Below, piece by piece: positions 1 to 7,970 of a DNA stretch of 46,093 nt. The notes below the pieces were generated by a model that saw only the letters and a list, made by a program, of their open reading frames with translations, did no database searches and was not told the origin of the DNA. The stretch's first letter is position 1, and each line of letters begins with the position of its first letter. The stretch covers positions 1 to 46,093 of the forward strand of contig CANREF010000011.1 in the NCBI GenBank assembly GCA_947629575.1. Reading direction: 5' to 3'. A program made the position numbers and the translations under genes. Origin of the DNA: an uncultured Clostridia bacterium. Its GTDB lineage: Bacteria; Bacillota; Clostridia; Christensenellales; Borkfalkiaceae.

Positions 1-73
<73 letters not shown>

Positions 74-107
74 ATATCGGCCACACGGCAAACCGTATAG
101 CTTATTT

Positions 108-136
108 ATTGTAGCGGAAGAACTTGCATTTGTCAA
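108..136 (-). promoter_or_regulatory. SigA promoter of the initiator tRNA
   Basis: On the minus strand TTGACA (136-131), a 17-bp spacer and TACAAT (113-108) precede the tRNA; the predicted start near 101 leaves a leader of about 28 nt before the mature 5' end at 73. The bases from about 140 to 276 contain nothing I can identify. Confidence 0.8.
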
Positions 137-276
137 TCGTTTTTTGAAGAAAAAAGAAAATTTTTCGAAAAGTCCTCTCACTTCCCCTTTCTCGAACGGG
201 GCAAAGGAGCGAAACCGACTCGTTCGTCACCGTCCTTCCGTTGCGACGAAATCTGAGCACTCAGTAAAATCATCAA

Positions 277-321
277 GTCAAAACCGCCCTCTCCCCAAAA
301 GCGGGAGAGGGCGGTTTTGAC
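277..321 (-). terminator. Intrinsic terminator of the InlB-repeat lipoprotein gene
   Basis: A perfect 19-bp inverted repeat (277-295 with 303-321) with a 7-nt loop sits 17 bp beyond the stop codon of the gene ending at 339. The outer part of the stem is A/T (AAAA paired with TTTT), which supplies a short U run in either direction. Confidence 0.85.
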
Positions 322-338
322 CTGTTTTTTAAGATACG

Positions 339-2993
339 TCAATGCTTTTTCGTGACGGGAAGAACGGCGGGAAGGGTGGAAACCGTCGCTTGCGGTTTTT
401 GCGTCTCCCTCGTGTAAGAGCCGTAGATCCCCGCGTCGATGGTGTCCGTTGCGAAGTTATAGGTGCAGCCGATGTTATTCGTGCCGCTGCCCGCGGGACG
501 GTCGGCGTGGATCGTAAATTTGATCGAGGTCTCCGTGATTGATTTGATCTCGATGCTGCCGACTTTATAAGAGCCGATGGCTTTGAAAGCGTCCCACGCG
601 CCCTCCGTGCCGCTGATCTGAAGATAGGTGTCCCCATCTTCCGTGGTCATCTTCCAAACGCCAGACAGCACAAAGATCTGCGCATTCTCTTGGGAAAGCT
701 GTTCCCATGTCGCCGTCAAGGTGACGTTTTCCTCGGTGAAGTCGAAGGCGTCGCCCGCGCGGTAGACCTTCTCCCCCTTGCTCCAACCGAGGAAGGTATA
801 CCCCGCGCGGATGGGAAGGGTCATGACGGTCTGTCCTTCGAAGTATTCCCCGCTCTGCGGCATATTGAGAACGCCGTCTGCGCCGGGAAGATAGGTGACG
901 GTGTGGGTGGGAAGTTTCTCCCAAACTGCCGTGAAGGTGACGGCGTGCGCGGGCATCGTGTAGCGGTAGAGTGCAGCATACGTCTCCGAACCGTCGTTCC
1001 AGCCCTTGAAGGTATAGCCCGCCCATTCGAGCGCTCTTGCGAGCGGGAACACCGCTCCCTCGTAGAGGTCGTCTTGCGCGTCGATGAGCGTCTGTCCCGC
1101 GTAAGGAACGCCGTTGCAACTTCCCGCGAGGAACGTGACGGCATAATGGGGCAGCTTCTCCCACGTTGCGGTGAGGGTCACATCATGGGCGGGCATCGTG
1201 TACTGCGCGCCCGCCTCGAGGGTGGAAGCGCCGTCGCTCCAGCCTTTGAAGGTATAGCCCGCCCATTCGGGAGCTTTGGCGAGGGTGAACGTCACCCCCT
1301 CCGCCTTGCTCGCCTCGGTGGGTTTTCTCGTATTGCCGCCGTAAGCCGTGCCCTCGCATTCACCGAGGGAATAAGTCACGGCATAGGGAGTTGCCCAGAT
1401 CGCCTTGAATACGATCTGCGCGCCCGCTTCCACAGAGAGTTCTCCCTCGGAGGAAACCCCATTGACGGTGATCTCCCAGCCCTTGAGGGCGAAGCCCGGC
1501 TTCTTGAAACTGCTCTGCACGGTCGGAAGACCGACCGCGAACTTTCCCGTTTCGGGGTCGTAAGTCATCTTGGGCTCGTAAACCGTGCCCGTGCCGCCGT
1601 CCTTGTCGATCGTTGCTTTCGGCTTCTGCACCCATGCAGCGACGAAGGCAGCGCTCTCCGTGACGAGGAACTGATCTCCCTGCTTGTAGTAAGTCCCCTC
1701 CCCCTCCTTCTGCCAACCGAGGAAGAGGTAGCCGCTGCGGAAGGGATCTGTCCCGAAGGTATAGGCGTCCCCCTTCGAGAAATGGTAGGTCTCCGCCGCG
1801 CCCTCGCCCTGATCGAGGGTGAGGGTCAAAGCGCCGTTCATGGGGTATTCTACCGTCACGTCTTCAGCGGAGCTGTGGTCAAGACCGAACAGAACGACCG
1901 CGCTGTCCATCTTCACATTGTCAGTAAACACCCGATCGTGGGAATAGCCGTCCGCGGCAAAGGAGAAGGTGTAGGTGAATACGCCCTCCTCGCTGAGCGC
2001 AACGGTGATTTCGACGCTGCCCGCCGTGCACGCGCGATACGCTTCACGGTTCCAGCCGCCGTCGCTGACGGTAAACCCGTCGTTGTTCTCGTTCCAGCTC
2101 CAGTTCACCCGTTTGACGGCAAAGTCGCAGCGGAATTGATAGAAATTATTGTTGTCCCTTGCGCTGTTGGGGAAGATCTTGGCGGGAATGCCGTAAGCGG
2201 AATCTCCCGTCTCCTTGCTCGTGAGCGTGGCGGTGAGTTTGACGTACTGTCCCTTGCCAATCTCATAGCCCCCCTCCGTCGCGTTTTCCGACCAACCGGG
2301 AACGGTCACGTTCGTATCCTTCACGTACCCGTCGGGCAAATCGGGCTTAGGCTCAGGCTTGGGCTCGGGTTCGGGTTCTTCCTTTTCCCACTGCGCCGTG
2401 AAGGTGACGGCGTGGGCGGGCATGGTGTACTGCACGCCCGCCTTGAGGGCGGAAGCGCCGTCGTTCCAGCCTTGGAAGGTATAGCCCTCCCACTCGGGCG
2501 CTGCGGCGAGGGCGAACTTCTCCCCCTCCTTCTTTTCCGCCTCGGTGGGAAGAACGCTCCCGCCCGCATAGGCGACCCCCTCGCATTCTCCGAGGGAATA
2601 GGTCACCGCATACGTGGGCTTGGGTTCGGGTTCGGGCTCTTCCTTTTCCCACTGCGCCGTGAAGGTGACGGCGTGGGCGGGCATGGTGTACTGCACGCCC
2701 GCATCGAGGGTGGCAGTTCCGTCGTTCCAGCCTTGGAAGGTATAGCCCTCCCACTCGGGAACTGCGGCGAGGGCGAACTGCGCCCCCTCCTCTTTTTCCG
2801 TCTCGGTGGGAAGTGCGCTTTCTCCCGCATAGGCGCTCCCCTCGCATTCGCCGAGGGAATAAGTCACCGCATACGTGGGCTTGGGCTGCGGTTGGGGAGA
2901 GGGATCTGCGGGGGCCTCGCCGCAGGCGGCAAGGAAGGCAGTCCCCGCCATCAGACAGACGAGGACGGTAAACAAGAATTTTTTCGGTTTCAT
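339..2993 (-). CDS. InlB B-repeat lipoprotein, secreted
   Basis: A predicted surface lipoprotein of about 884 residues. The N-terminus has basic residues, a hydrophobic stretch and a lipobox LAAC (Cys near residue 24). A Pro-rich linker follows, then about seven InlB B-repeat (Listeria-Bacteroides) modules of 70-80 residues, each ending in GW..G and a TAQWEK-like strand: two N-terminal copies joined by E-P-K linkers and five C-terminal copies. Between them, at about residues 220-400, lies an unrecognised beta-rich domain. The C-terminal 100 residues (starting near SGVWKM) form another unrecognised domain. There is no LPxTG motif or C-terminal membrane segment, so the lipid is the likely anchor. 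Two ATGs lie in tandem; the second (2993) is chosen because CAGGAGG is 6 nt from it but only 3 nt from the first. Role probably adhesion or matrix building; the ligand is unknown. Confidence 0.88.
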   Translation of the reverse strand: MKPKKFLFTVLVCLMAGTAFLAACGEAPADPSPQPQPKPTYAVTYSLGECEGSAYAGESALPTETEKEEGAQFALAAVPEWEGYTFQGWNDGTATLDAGVQYTMPAHAVTFTAQWEKEEPEPEPKPTYAVTYSLGECEGVAYAGGSVLPTEAEKKEGEKFALAAAPEWEGYTFQGWNDGASALKAGVQYTMPAHAVTFTAQWEKEEPEPEPKPEPKPDLPDGYVKDTNVTVPGWSENATEGGYEIGKGQYVKLTATLTSKETGDSAYGIPAKIFPNSARDNNNFYQFRCDFAVKRVNWSWNENNDGFTVSDGGWNREAYRACTAGSVEITVALSEEGVFTYTFSFAADGYSHDRVFTDNVKMDSAVVLFGLDHSSAEDVTVEYPMNGALTLTLDQGEGAAETYHFSKGDAYTFGTDPFRSGYLFLGWQKEGEGTYYKQGDQFLVTESAAFVAAWVQKPKATIDKDGGTGTVYEPKMTYDPETGKFAVGLPTVQSSFKKPGFALKGWEITVNGVSSEGELSVEAGAQIVFKAIWATPYAVTYSLGECEGTAYGGNTRKPTEASKAEGVTFTLAKAPEWAGYTFKGWSDGASTLEAGAQYTMPAHDVTLTATWEKLPHYAVTFLAGSCNGVPYAGQTLIDAQDDLYEGAVFPLARALEWAGYTFKGWNDGSETYAALYRYTMPAHAVTFTAVWEKLPTHTVTYLPGADGVLNMPQSGEYFEGQTVMTLPIRAGYTFLGWSKGEKVYRAGDAFDFTEENVTLTATWEQLSQENAQIFVLSGVWKMTTEDGDTYLQISGTEGAWDAFKAIGSYKVGSIEIKSITETSIKFTIHADRPAGSGTNNIGCTYNFATDTIDAGIYGSYTRETQKPQATVSTLPAVLPVTKKH
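2361..2881 (-). repeat. Two near-identical 261-bp InlB-module repeats inside the lipoprotein gene
   Basis: The block beginning CCTTTTCCCA at 2381 recurs at 2642, a period of 261 bp or exactly 87 codons. The two copies differ at only a modest number of bases, indicating a recent in-frame duplication that could expand or contract by recombination. Confidence 0.85.
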
Positions 2994-3024
2994 CATTTTC
3001 CTCCTGCTTTCGTTTTTGCTCTAT

Positions 3025-3051
3025 TTTATAGCGGAACGCAAGAAATCGCAA
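3025..3051 (-). promoter_or_regulatory. Possible promoter of the InlB-repeat lipoprotein gene
   Basis: Minus-strand TTGCGA (3051-3046) and TATAAA (3030-3025) are separated by only 15 bp, shorter than ideal. No better pair is visible between the gene and 3095. Confidence 0.35.
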
Positions 3052-3094
3052 CTTTCTTTTTATAAACGAAAAAATGGTCCATAATTTCACAAAA

Positions 3095-3122
3095 CAGCCC
3101 TTCCGCGCTTCGGACGGGGCTG
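3095..3122. other. Intergenic hairpin between divergent genes
   Basis: CAGCCC (3095-3100) pairs with GGGCTG (3117-3122), and an inner CCG/CGG extends the stem. It is followed by an A5T6 tract at 3126-3136. It sits between two divergent transcription units, so it does not obviously terminate either; it could be a stray terminator left from a lost gene. Confidence 0.45.
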
Positions 3123-3156
3123 TGGAAAAATTTTTTCCATTGATGAATAAAAATCA

Positions 3157-3186
3157 TTGACTTTCATTCAGCGAATGTGGTATCAT
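3157..3186 (+). promoter_or_regulatory. SigA promoter with an overlapping dyad, redox operon
   Basis: TTGACT (3157-3162), an 18-bp spacer and TATCAT (3181-3186) precede the alcohol dehydrogenase stump and the four genes behind it. The spacer contains an inverted repeat CATTC-AGC-GAATG (3165-3177), well placed to be an operator, perhaps for the TetR regulator encoded downstream. That regulator-operator link is inferred only from position. Confidence 0.7.
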
Positions 3187-3214
3187 AAAACAGGAATCAA
3201 AAAGAAGGCTGTAA

Positions 3215-3307
3215 ATGAACGATTTTGTTTTTCAAAACACCACAAAGGTTTATTTCGGAAAAGACCAACTGAAATCTCTCGGTGCATATCATAGCAGAAA
3301 AATTTAA
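3215..3307 (+). pseudogene. Truncated N-terminus of an iron-containing alcohol dehydrogenase
   Basis: A 30-codon frame starts at ATG 3215, preceded by AAGAAGG. Its first residues, MNDFVFQNTTKVYFGK, match the conserved start of group III (iron-dependent) alcohol dehydrogenases of the BDH/YqhD/YugJ kind, normally about 380-390 residues (F-x-F-x-N-x-TK-x-x-FGK). The similarity stops after about 24 residues and a stop codon follows at 3305-3307; the next gene begins 26 bp later. So more than 90 percent of the gene has been deleted while its promoter, ribosome site and start remain. The family call rests on pattern recognition. An alternative reading is a short leader peptide, but the match to the family start argues for a remnant. 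Confidence 0.7.
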
Positions 3308-3333
3308 AAATAAAAAATCGGAGGTAATATACA

Positions 3334-3912
3334 ATGATCGAACAGGTTCTTTCGCGTCACAGCGCAACTCTTCGGATGAAGATCACGGTGAAAACGCTGA
3401 TTTCGCTCGGGATCGTCGCGCTTGCGGTGATCTTACCGCAGCTTATCCACCTCGCCCTCGGCGCGCCCGGCGGCGTTCAGTGGCTGCCCATGTATCTGCC
3501 CATCCTTCTCGGCGGGTGTCTGCTCGGCTCAATATGGGGCTTGGGCGTGGGAATTCTCTCTCCCGTCGTGAGTTTTGCGATCACTTCGCTTATCGGAAAC
3601 CCAATGCCCGCCTTGGCTCGTCTGCCCTACATGATTGCAGAACTTGCCGTGTTCGCGACGGTTTCGGGGCTGTTTTCGCGCAGTATCGCTAAAAACGGCT
3701 GGATGGCGTTTCCCGCCGTACTGCTCGCACAGGTCGCAGGAAGGCTCACCTTCCTCGCCATTGCAGCCATTTTTCAAAGCGTCTCTCCCCTCTCGGCGAT
3801 AACGGTTTGGTCGCAGATCCAGACGGGACTTTTAGGCATGGTGTTACAAGCCGTTATTGTACCCTTTGCGGTTATGGGACTGCGCCTGCTCCTCATCAAA
3901 GATAAGGAATGA
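3334..3912 (+). CDS. ECF transporter S component (substrate-binding membrane subunit)
   Basis: A 192-residue hydrophobic protein with about five to six membrane segments. It has the look of energy-coupling-factor S components: small length, a G-rich hydrophobic segment (LGGCLLGSIWGLGVG), and the segment TSLIGNPMPALARLPYM before another helix. S components bind a vitamin, metal or other small molecule and work with a shared ATPase-transmembrane module (EcfA/EcfT) encoded elsewhere; none is encoded in this window. The substrate cannot be told from sequence. AATCGGAGG lies 11 nt before ATG 3334. It is the first intact gene of the operon and stands 6 bp before the TetR gene. Its presence in a redox operon may mean it imports a cofactor precursor, which is speculation. 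Confidence 0.75.
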   Translation: MIEQVLSRHSATLRMKITVKTLISLGIVALAVILPQLIHLALGAPGGVQWLPMYLPILLGGCLLGSIWGLGVGILSPVVSFAITSLIGNPMPALARLPYMIAELAVFATVSGLFSRSIAKNGWMAFPAVLLAQVAGRLTFLAIAAIFQSVSPLSAITVWSQIQTGLLGMVLQAVIVPFAVMGLRLLLIKDKE

Positions 3913-3918
3913 TCGGAT

Positions 3919-4557
3919 ATGTCTGAAAAAATGACGAACAGGAAGCTCGCCGCTTTGGAGACAAAGAGAAAACTTTTAGAGGCGGCAAACGACATCATCC
4001 GCGAAAAGGGGCTTGTAAACACCTCGATCGAAGAGATCACAAAGGCATGCGGCGTTTCAAACGGTACGTTTTATACCTATTTCAAGCGCAAAGAGGACGT
4101 GGTATTTGCGTTGAGCCACGATATGTTTCGTGAAATTTACGAGGAGGCGCAAAGGTATGACGGACCGTTTATGGCGCGGATGACGTTCTATATGGTAACT
4201 TTTTCGGGACATATCGAACGGGACGGGCTCAAACTCTGTCAGGAATGGGTGCGCAATACCGTAGACCCCGATCTTGTGGAAAACCCCTACGACAAGGAAA
4301 AACTCCATATGGACAACGATTCCATGAAGGGGATGATACAAAAGGGGGTCGAACGGGGCGAACTCAAAGAGGACACGCCCGTGGAAGCGCTCTCGGCCGC
4401 CTTGACGGACGTCATCTACGGCGAAATGCTCTGCTGGGATATGTCGGGCGGAGCGTACAGCTTTGAGCAGCGCACCAAGACGTTTTGCGCGATGTTCCTG
4501 CCCGCAATGATGAAACCATACTTAAAAGGAGAAAAACAATGGAATATGTTAAATTGA
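3919..4557 (+). CDS. TetR/AcrR family transcriptional regulator
   Basis: A 212-residue protein. Residues about 14-60 form the TetR DNA-binding domain: KLLEAANDIIREKG, then helix-turn-helix TSIEEITKACGVSNGTFYTYF followed by KRKEDV. The remaining two thirds are a helical ligand-binding domain specific to subfamilies. TetR proteins usually repress their own operon until a small hydrophobic ligand binds. Its C-terminus overlaps the start of the next gene by 19 bp in another frame, so the two are probably translationally coupled. It likely acts at the dyad in the promoter at 3157-3186 and so controls the aldo/keto reductase and flavodoxin. The inducer is unknown; an aldehyde or quinone would fit the neighbours. 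Confidence 0.88.
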   Translation: MSEKMTNRKLAALETKRKLLEAANDIIREKGLVNTSIEEITKACGVSNGTFYTYFKRKEDVVFALSHDMFREIYEEAQRYDGPFMARMTFYMVTFSGHIERDGLKLCQEWVRNTVDPDLVENPYDKEKLHMDNDSMKGMIQKGVERGELKEDTPVEALSAALTDVIYGEMLCWDMSGGAYSFEQRTKTFCAMFLPAMMKPYLKGEKQWNMLN

Positions 4558-5381
4558 ACAACGGCGGAAAATGTCCCGTGATCGGGATCGGGACGTACAC
4601 GATCTCTCCCGCAGACGCGGAAATCAGTGTGCGGGAAGCGCTCAAAATGGGATATGAATGTGTGGATACGGCGGCGGCTTATGTCAATGAAAGGGCGTGC
4701 GGGCGCGGTATCCGAGCGAGCAAAGTCCCGCGGGAAAAGGTGTTCCTCTCCACGAAACTTTGGCCAAGCGAGTATGAAAACAAAAATGCCGTCGATGAAA
4801 CGTTGGAGCGGCTCGGTGTAGAATATGTGGATCTTCTCTACATCCACCAACCCGCAGGGAATTGGCTTGCGGGATACAGACTTCTGGAAAAAGCGTACAG
4901 AGAGGGAAAGGCAAGAGCGATCGGGATCTCCAACTTCGAGGGAAAATATTTTGAAGAGCTGCAAACAAAGTGGGAGATCGTGCCGCAGTTCATGCAGGCG
5001 GAAGCACATCCGTATTTCCCGCAGGAAGAACTTTGCGGAACGCTCGAAAAATATGATATTCGGCTCATGTCATGGTATCCTTTGGGGCACGGTGACAAGT
5101 CTCTGATCGGAGAGCCGATTCTGAAAAAACTTGCGGAAAAGTACAACAAAACGCCCGCGCAGATCGTTTTGCGTTGGCACACGCAGATGGGGTTCGTCGT
5201 CATTCCCGGCAGTAAAAATGTGGAACACATCCAAGACAATCTTAATATTCTCGAATTCAGACTGACAACCGAGGATATGGCAGAGATCGCGAAACTGAAC
5301 AAGGGTGTGCGCTATTATTACCGCACCGACGAGCAACTTGCGGCGTTCGCCTCATTCCGTCCGAAGTATGAAAAGCCATAA
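4539..5381 (+). CDS. Aldo/keto reductase, AKR5-like (NADPH-dependent)
   Basis: A 280-residue cytosolic (alpha/beta)8-barrel oxidoreductase that reduces aldehydes or ketones to alcohols with NADPH. The catalytic tetrad is visible: Asp43 and Tyr48 (DTAAAYVNE), Lys73 (LSTKLW) and His103 (LYIHQP). The cofactor motif IPGSKNVEHIQDN near the C-terminus is the standard NADP(H)-binding signature. Length and the first strand (VKLNNGGKCPVIGIGTY) resemble 2,5-diketo-D-gluconate reductase/methylglyoxal reductase relatives. Start 4539 is chosen over the in-frame ATG at 4485 because AAAGGAG precedes it and the family N-terminus begins there. It overlaps the TetR gene and lies 14 bp before flavodoxin. With the dehydrogenase stump at 3215 the layout recalls the E. 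coli yqhD-dkgA aldehyde-detoxification pair. Confidence 0.9.
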   Translation: MEYVKLNNGGKCPVIGIGTYTISPADAEISVREALKMGYECVDTAAAYVNERACGRGIRASKVPREKVFLSTKLWPSEYENKNAVDETLERLGVEYVDLLYIHQPAGNWLAGYRLLEKAYREGKARAIGISNFEGKYFEELQTKWEIVPQFMQAEAHPYFPQEELCGTLEKYDIRLMSWYPLGHGDKSLIGEPILKKLAEKYNKTPAQIVLRWHTQMGFVVIPGSKNVEHIQDNLNILEFRLTTEDMAEIAKLNKGVRYYYRTDEQLAAFASFRPKYEKP

Positions 5382-5395
5382 AAGAGGTGTAAGAA

Positions 5396-5905
5396 ATGAA
5401 TCTGATCGTATATTTCTCCCGCAAAGGCGAGAACTATGTAAACGGAGCGATAAAAACGCTTGAAAAAGGCAACACGGAGATAGTTGCCGAAAAGATCCAA
5501 GCGTATGCGGGCGGCGACCTTGCGCAGATCGTCCCCGTAAAGGAGTACTCGGGCAGCTATTATAAGTGCATCGAAGAAGCAAAAGGCGAACTCAACGAAA
5601 ACGCAAGACCGAAATATCGCCCTCTCGATATAGACATTGCGCGGTACGACAAAGTTTTCCTCTGCTATCCGAATTGGTGGGGAACGATGCCGATGTGCGT
5701 ATACACCTTTTTGGAAGACTACGATTTTTCGGGCAAAAAGATCCTCCCCGTCTGCACCAACGAGGGCAGCGGCATGGGCTCGAGCGTAAGAGATCTGAAG
5801 CGGATTTTGCAAAATGCGGAGATCGATGCGGGGCTCTCCGTTCACGGCGCGAAGGCGGGCGCAAGCGACGGTGCGATCAAAAAGTATCTGAGCGAAGTGA
5901 TGTAA
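5396..5905 (+). CDS. Flavodoxin family protein
   Basis: A 169-residue FMN-binding flavodoxin fold of the Flavodoxin_4 type. The phosphate-binding loop is YFSRKGENY at residues 6-14 (classical flavodoxins have YSxTGNT), and the isoalloxazine-flanking segment is YPNWWGTMP at about 93-101. Later GSGMGSS and a C-terminal helix are typical. Such proteins carry electrons or act as small quinone or flavin oxidoreductases. It is the last gene of the operon, 14 bp after the aldo/keto reductase, with AAAGAGGTG as ribosome site, and is followed by a terminator. Its partner is unknown. Confidence 0.88.
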   Translation: MNLIVYFSRKGENYVNGAIKTLEKGNTEIVAEKIQAYAGGDLAQIVPVKEYSGSYYKCIEEAKGELNENARPKYRPLDIDIARYDKVFLCYPNWWGTMPMCVYTFLEDYDFSGKKILPVCTNEGSGMGSSVRDLKRILQNAEIDAGLSVHGAKAGASDGAIKKYLSEVM

Positions 5906-5913
5906 AAAATTCA

Positions 5914-5944
5914 GGAACAGCGAGGAAAATTTCCTCGCTGTTCC
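5914..5944. terminator. Bidirectional terminator between convergent operons
   Basis: A perfect 15-bp inverted repeat around a single central base (5914-5928 with 5930-5944). It lies between the flavodoxin gene (plus) and ypeB (minus). On the minus strand the hairpin is followed by TGAATTTTTT, so it is the better terminator for ypeB. Confidence 0.8.
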
Positions 5945-5969
5945 CGTACTCACCCAAAGGTATTTTGTT

Positions 5970-7961
5970 TTATCTCAAATAGCTGCCTCTCGCGCTCTCG
6001 CGGACGCGGTAGACCTGCAATTCGTCGCCCGTCTTTGCGTCGAGGTAGACGACGTATTCCTCCTCGCCGTAGGTGCAGGCGAATTCATGCGCGAGCACTT
6101 CTTCCCCGTTGAGCGGGATGATCGCAAGATGCGCGGCATAGGGAGTGAGCCCTTCGGCGAGCTTTTCCTGCGCGCTCTCGCGGGAGATCGCCTCCCCCAC
6201 CGTCCTGCTCTCCTTGCGGTTCAGAAGATACTCCATGCTGTCAATTCCGACGACCCGTCCCTTGGATTCGCATACCCGCACCCTGATGAGTTCGGGATAG
6301 ACGCGCACGCCGTTTTGCACGCTCACATAGGTGAGGTCGGCTACCATGCCGCCGTCGGCGAGCCACACCGCTTCCACGCCCTCAATGCCGTGCTCGGCAA
6401 GGAATTTGCGGGCGAGGTCGTCGCAGGTCTCGAGGTCGAAGTTCTTCTCCGTGCAGACTTCATAGGTGTTGAAGAAGGCAAGTTTGCCGCCGTTCTTGGT
6501 GATCTGCGCAAAGATCTCGTTCCCGCTTTCGTCGCGCAGGGTAAAGTTATAGCAGCTCACATCGTTTGCCACCGTCTCCCCCGTGTACTGCGTCTCCGCG
6601 ATATGATAGGCGCGAAGATACTGCTTGACGAGCTCCTCCGCTCTCCCCTCGGAGATCTCCGCCTCGGAAGCGATGCTGTTCTTTCCGACGTTCCCCTCTT
6701 CGGTAAAGGGCGCGTCGATCGTGTCCTCCGGTTTTTGCAGAGTTCCCTTGCTCATGTCGCCGAATTTTTGGGATACGTTGCCCTGTTTTCCACCTACAAA
6801 GGCGAGGAAGTCCTTCTCGGTCATGTGGTTGGTGAGGCCGTTGAGCTCATTGTGAAGCCCCGCGTTCACGTTGTACAGATACTGCACGGTGTTCTTCTCC
6901 GTCTCGGTGAGGGGTTCGCCCTTGGAGAGCTTGGTGAGAAGGTTGCGGCAGTACGTTCCCGTCTTGTTGACAAAGGCGGAAATGTCGGTGCTCGTGACGT
7001 TATCGATGGGCATACGCTCGATCGCGCTCTCCAAAAGTTCGCTGTCCACGAGGATGTCGGTGAGAAGCGCCCTCTGCTCATTCACGCCCGAAGAGACGCG
7101 GAGTTTGGAGAGATTGCTGTCCATATCCTCGGACGCGGCGACCATCTCATAGAGCGTAGAACGATACCCGTTTGCGTTTTCGAGGGTCATGTCGTTCATC
7201 CGCAGTGCGCCGAACGTGACGACCGTTGAAAGCGCAAGGCAGGCGACGCCGAGGGAAATGACGGCTGCGAGCCATCCGCCGAACCCGGGCGCATGTTTTT
7301 TGCGCTCCGTCTTCTGTTCCCGCTTGTGGCGCTTGTTCTGCGCTCTGCGCTCGTGCGCGGCTTCCCGCGCCTTCATGCGCTGTTCATGCTCCTTTTCGCG
7401 GGCGGCGGCCTTCTGCCGCTTCAGGGCGATGCGCTCCTTCTTTTCCCGTTCGATGCGGGCGCGCTTATCCGCCTTGCTCTCGTTTTTGAGCATCTCGCGG
7501 CGGGCGATGCGCTCCGCCTTCCGCTCCACGCGCTTTTCCTTGAGCGCCGCCTTATGATCGAGCTTTTTCTGCTTACGGTCAGCCTTTTTCTGTGCAAGCG
7601 CCTCCTTCTTGGCGAGCTTCTTCTCCTTGAGCGCGAGCTTTTTCTCCATCTTTTTTTCCTTCAGTTCGGCCTTTTTGAGGAGCTTTTTCTCCTTCTTTTC
7701 GGCCTTGGCTTTGGCAACGGCGATGCGCTTTTCGGCAGCCGCGTCCTCCTTCTTCTCCGCCTTTACGGCAGCCGTCTTTGCGGACGTGCGGGGGCTCTTT
7801 TGCGCCGTCTTTTGGGGGCTCTTGCGGACGCTCTTTTGCGCCGTCTTTCCCGTTCCCGTCTTTCCCGCCGTGTTGTTTGCCGCGGCTGCCGCGGGCTCTC
7901 TTTCGAGGCTTACCGCCTTCTTTGCGCCGCTTGATACGTTTTTACCCGTTTTCTTTTCCAT
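5970..7961 (-). CDS. ypeB: YpeB, spore germination protein with a long Lys-rich N-terminal extension
   Basis: YpeB localises and protects the cortex-lytic enzyme SleB in the dormant spore. The C-terminal 410 residues fit the family: a membrane segment at about 228-250 (LAAVISLGVACLALSTVV), a helical region with the segment NGYRSTLYEMVAASEDMDSN, then PepSY/YpeB repeats toward the end (for example VVYLDAKTGDEL). The usual family length is about 450 residues; this protein has 663. The extra part is a cytoplasm-side tail of about 225 residues made almost only of Lys, Ala, Glu and Arg, with alternating KK/EK patterns suggesting a long charged helix or coiled coil. The tail resembles histone H1-like or SASP-like basic proteins in composition only. 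It follows sleB by 9 bp with AAGGAGGAG at the start; it is the second gene of the pair. Confidence 0.88.
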   Translation of the reverse strand: MEKKTGKNVSSGAKKAVSLEREPAAAAANNTAGKTGTGKTAQKSVRKSPQKTAQKSPRTSAKTAAVKAEKKEDAAAEKRIAVAKAKAEKKEKKLLKKAELKEKKMEKKLALKEKKLAKKEALAQKKADRKQKKLDHKAALKEKRVERKAERIARREMLKNESKADKRARIEREKKERIALKRQKAAAREKEHEQRMKAREAAHERRAQNKRHKREQKTERKKHAPGFGGWLAAVISLGVACLALSTVVTFGALRMNDMTLENANGYRSTLYEMVAASEDMDSNLSKLRVSSGVNEQRALLTDILVDSELLESAIERMPIDNVTSTDISAFVNKTGTYCRNLLTKLSKGEPLTETEKNTVQYLYNVNAGLHNELNGLTNHMTEKDFLAFVGGKQGNVSQKFGDMSKGTLQKPEDTIDAPFTEEGNVGKNSIASEAEISEGRAEELVKQYLRAYHIAETQYTGETVANDVSCYNFTLRDESGNEIFAQITKNGGKLAFFNTYEVCTEKNFDLETCDDLARKFLAEHGIEGVEAVWLADGGMVADLTYVSVQNGVRVYPELIRVRVCESKGRVVGIDSMEYLLNRKESRTVGEAISRESAQEKLAEGLTPYAAHLAIIPLNGEEVLAHEFACTYGEEEYVVYLDAKTGDELQVYRVRESARGSYLR

Positions 7962-7970
7962 ATCTCCTCC

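Noticed and set aside
690-3065. Long plus-strand frame opposite the InlB-repeat lipoprotein
   Set aside because: Antisense shadow; the minus-strand frame has signal peptide, lipobox, ribosome site and family repeats.
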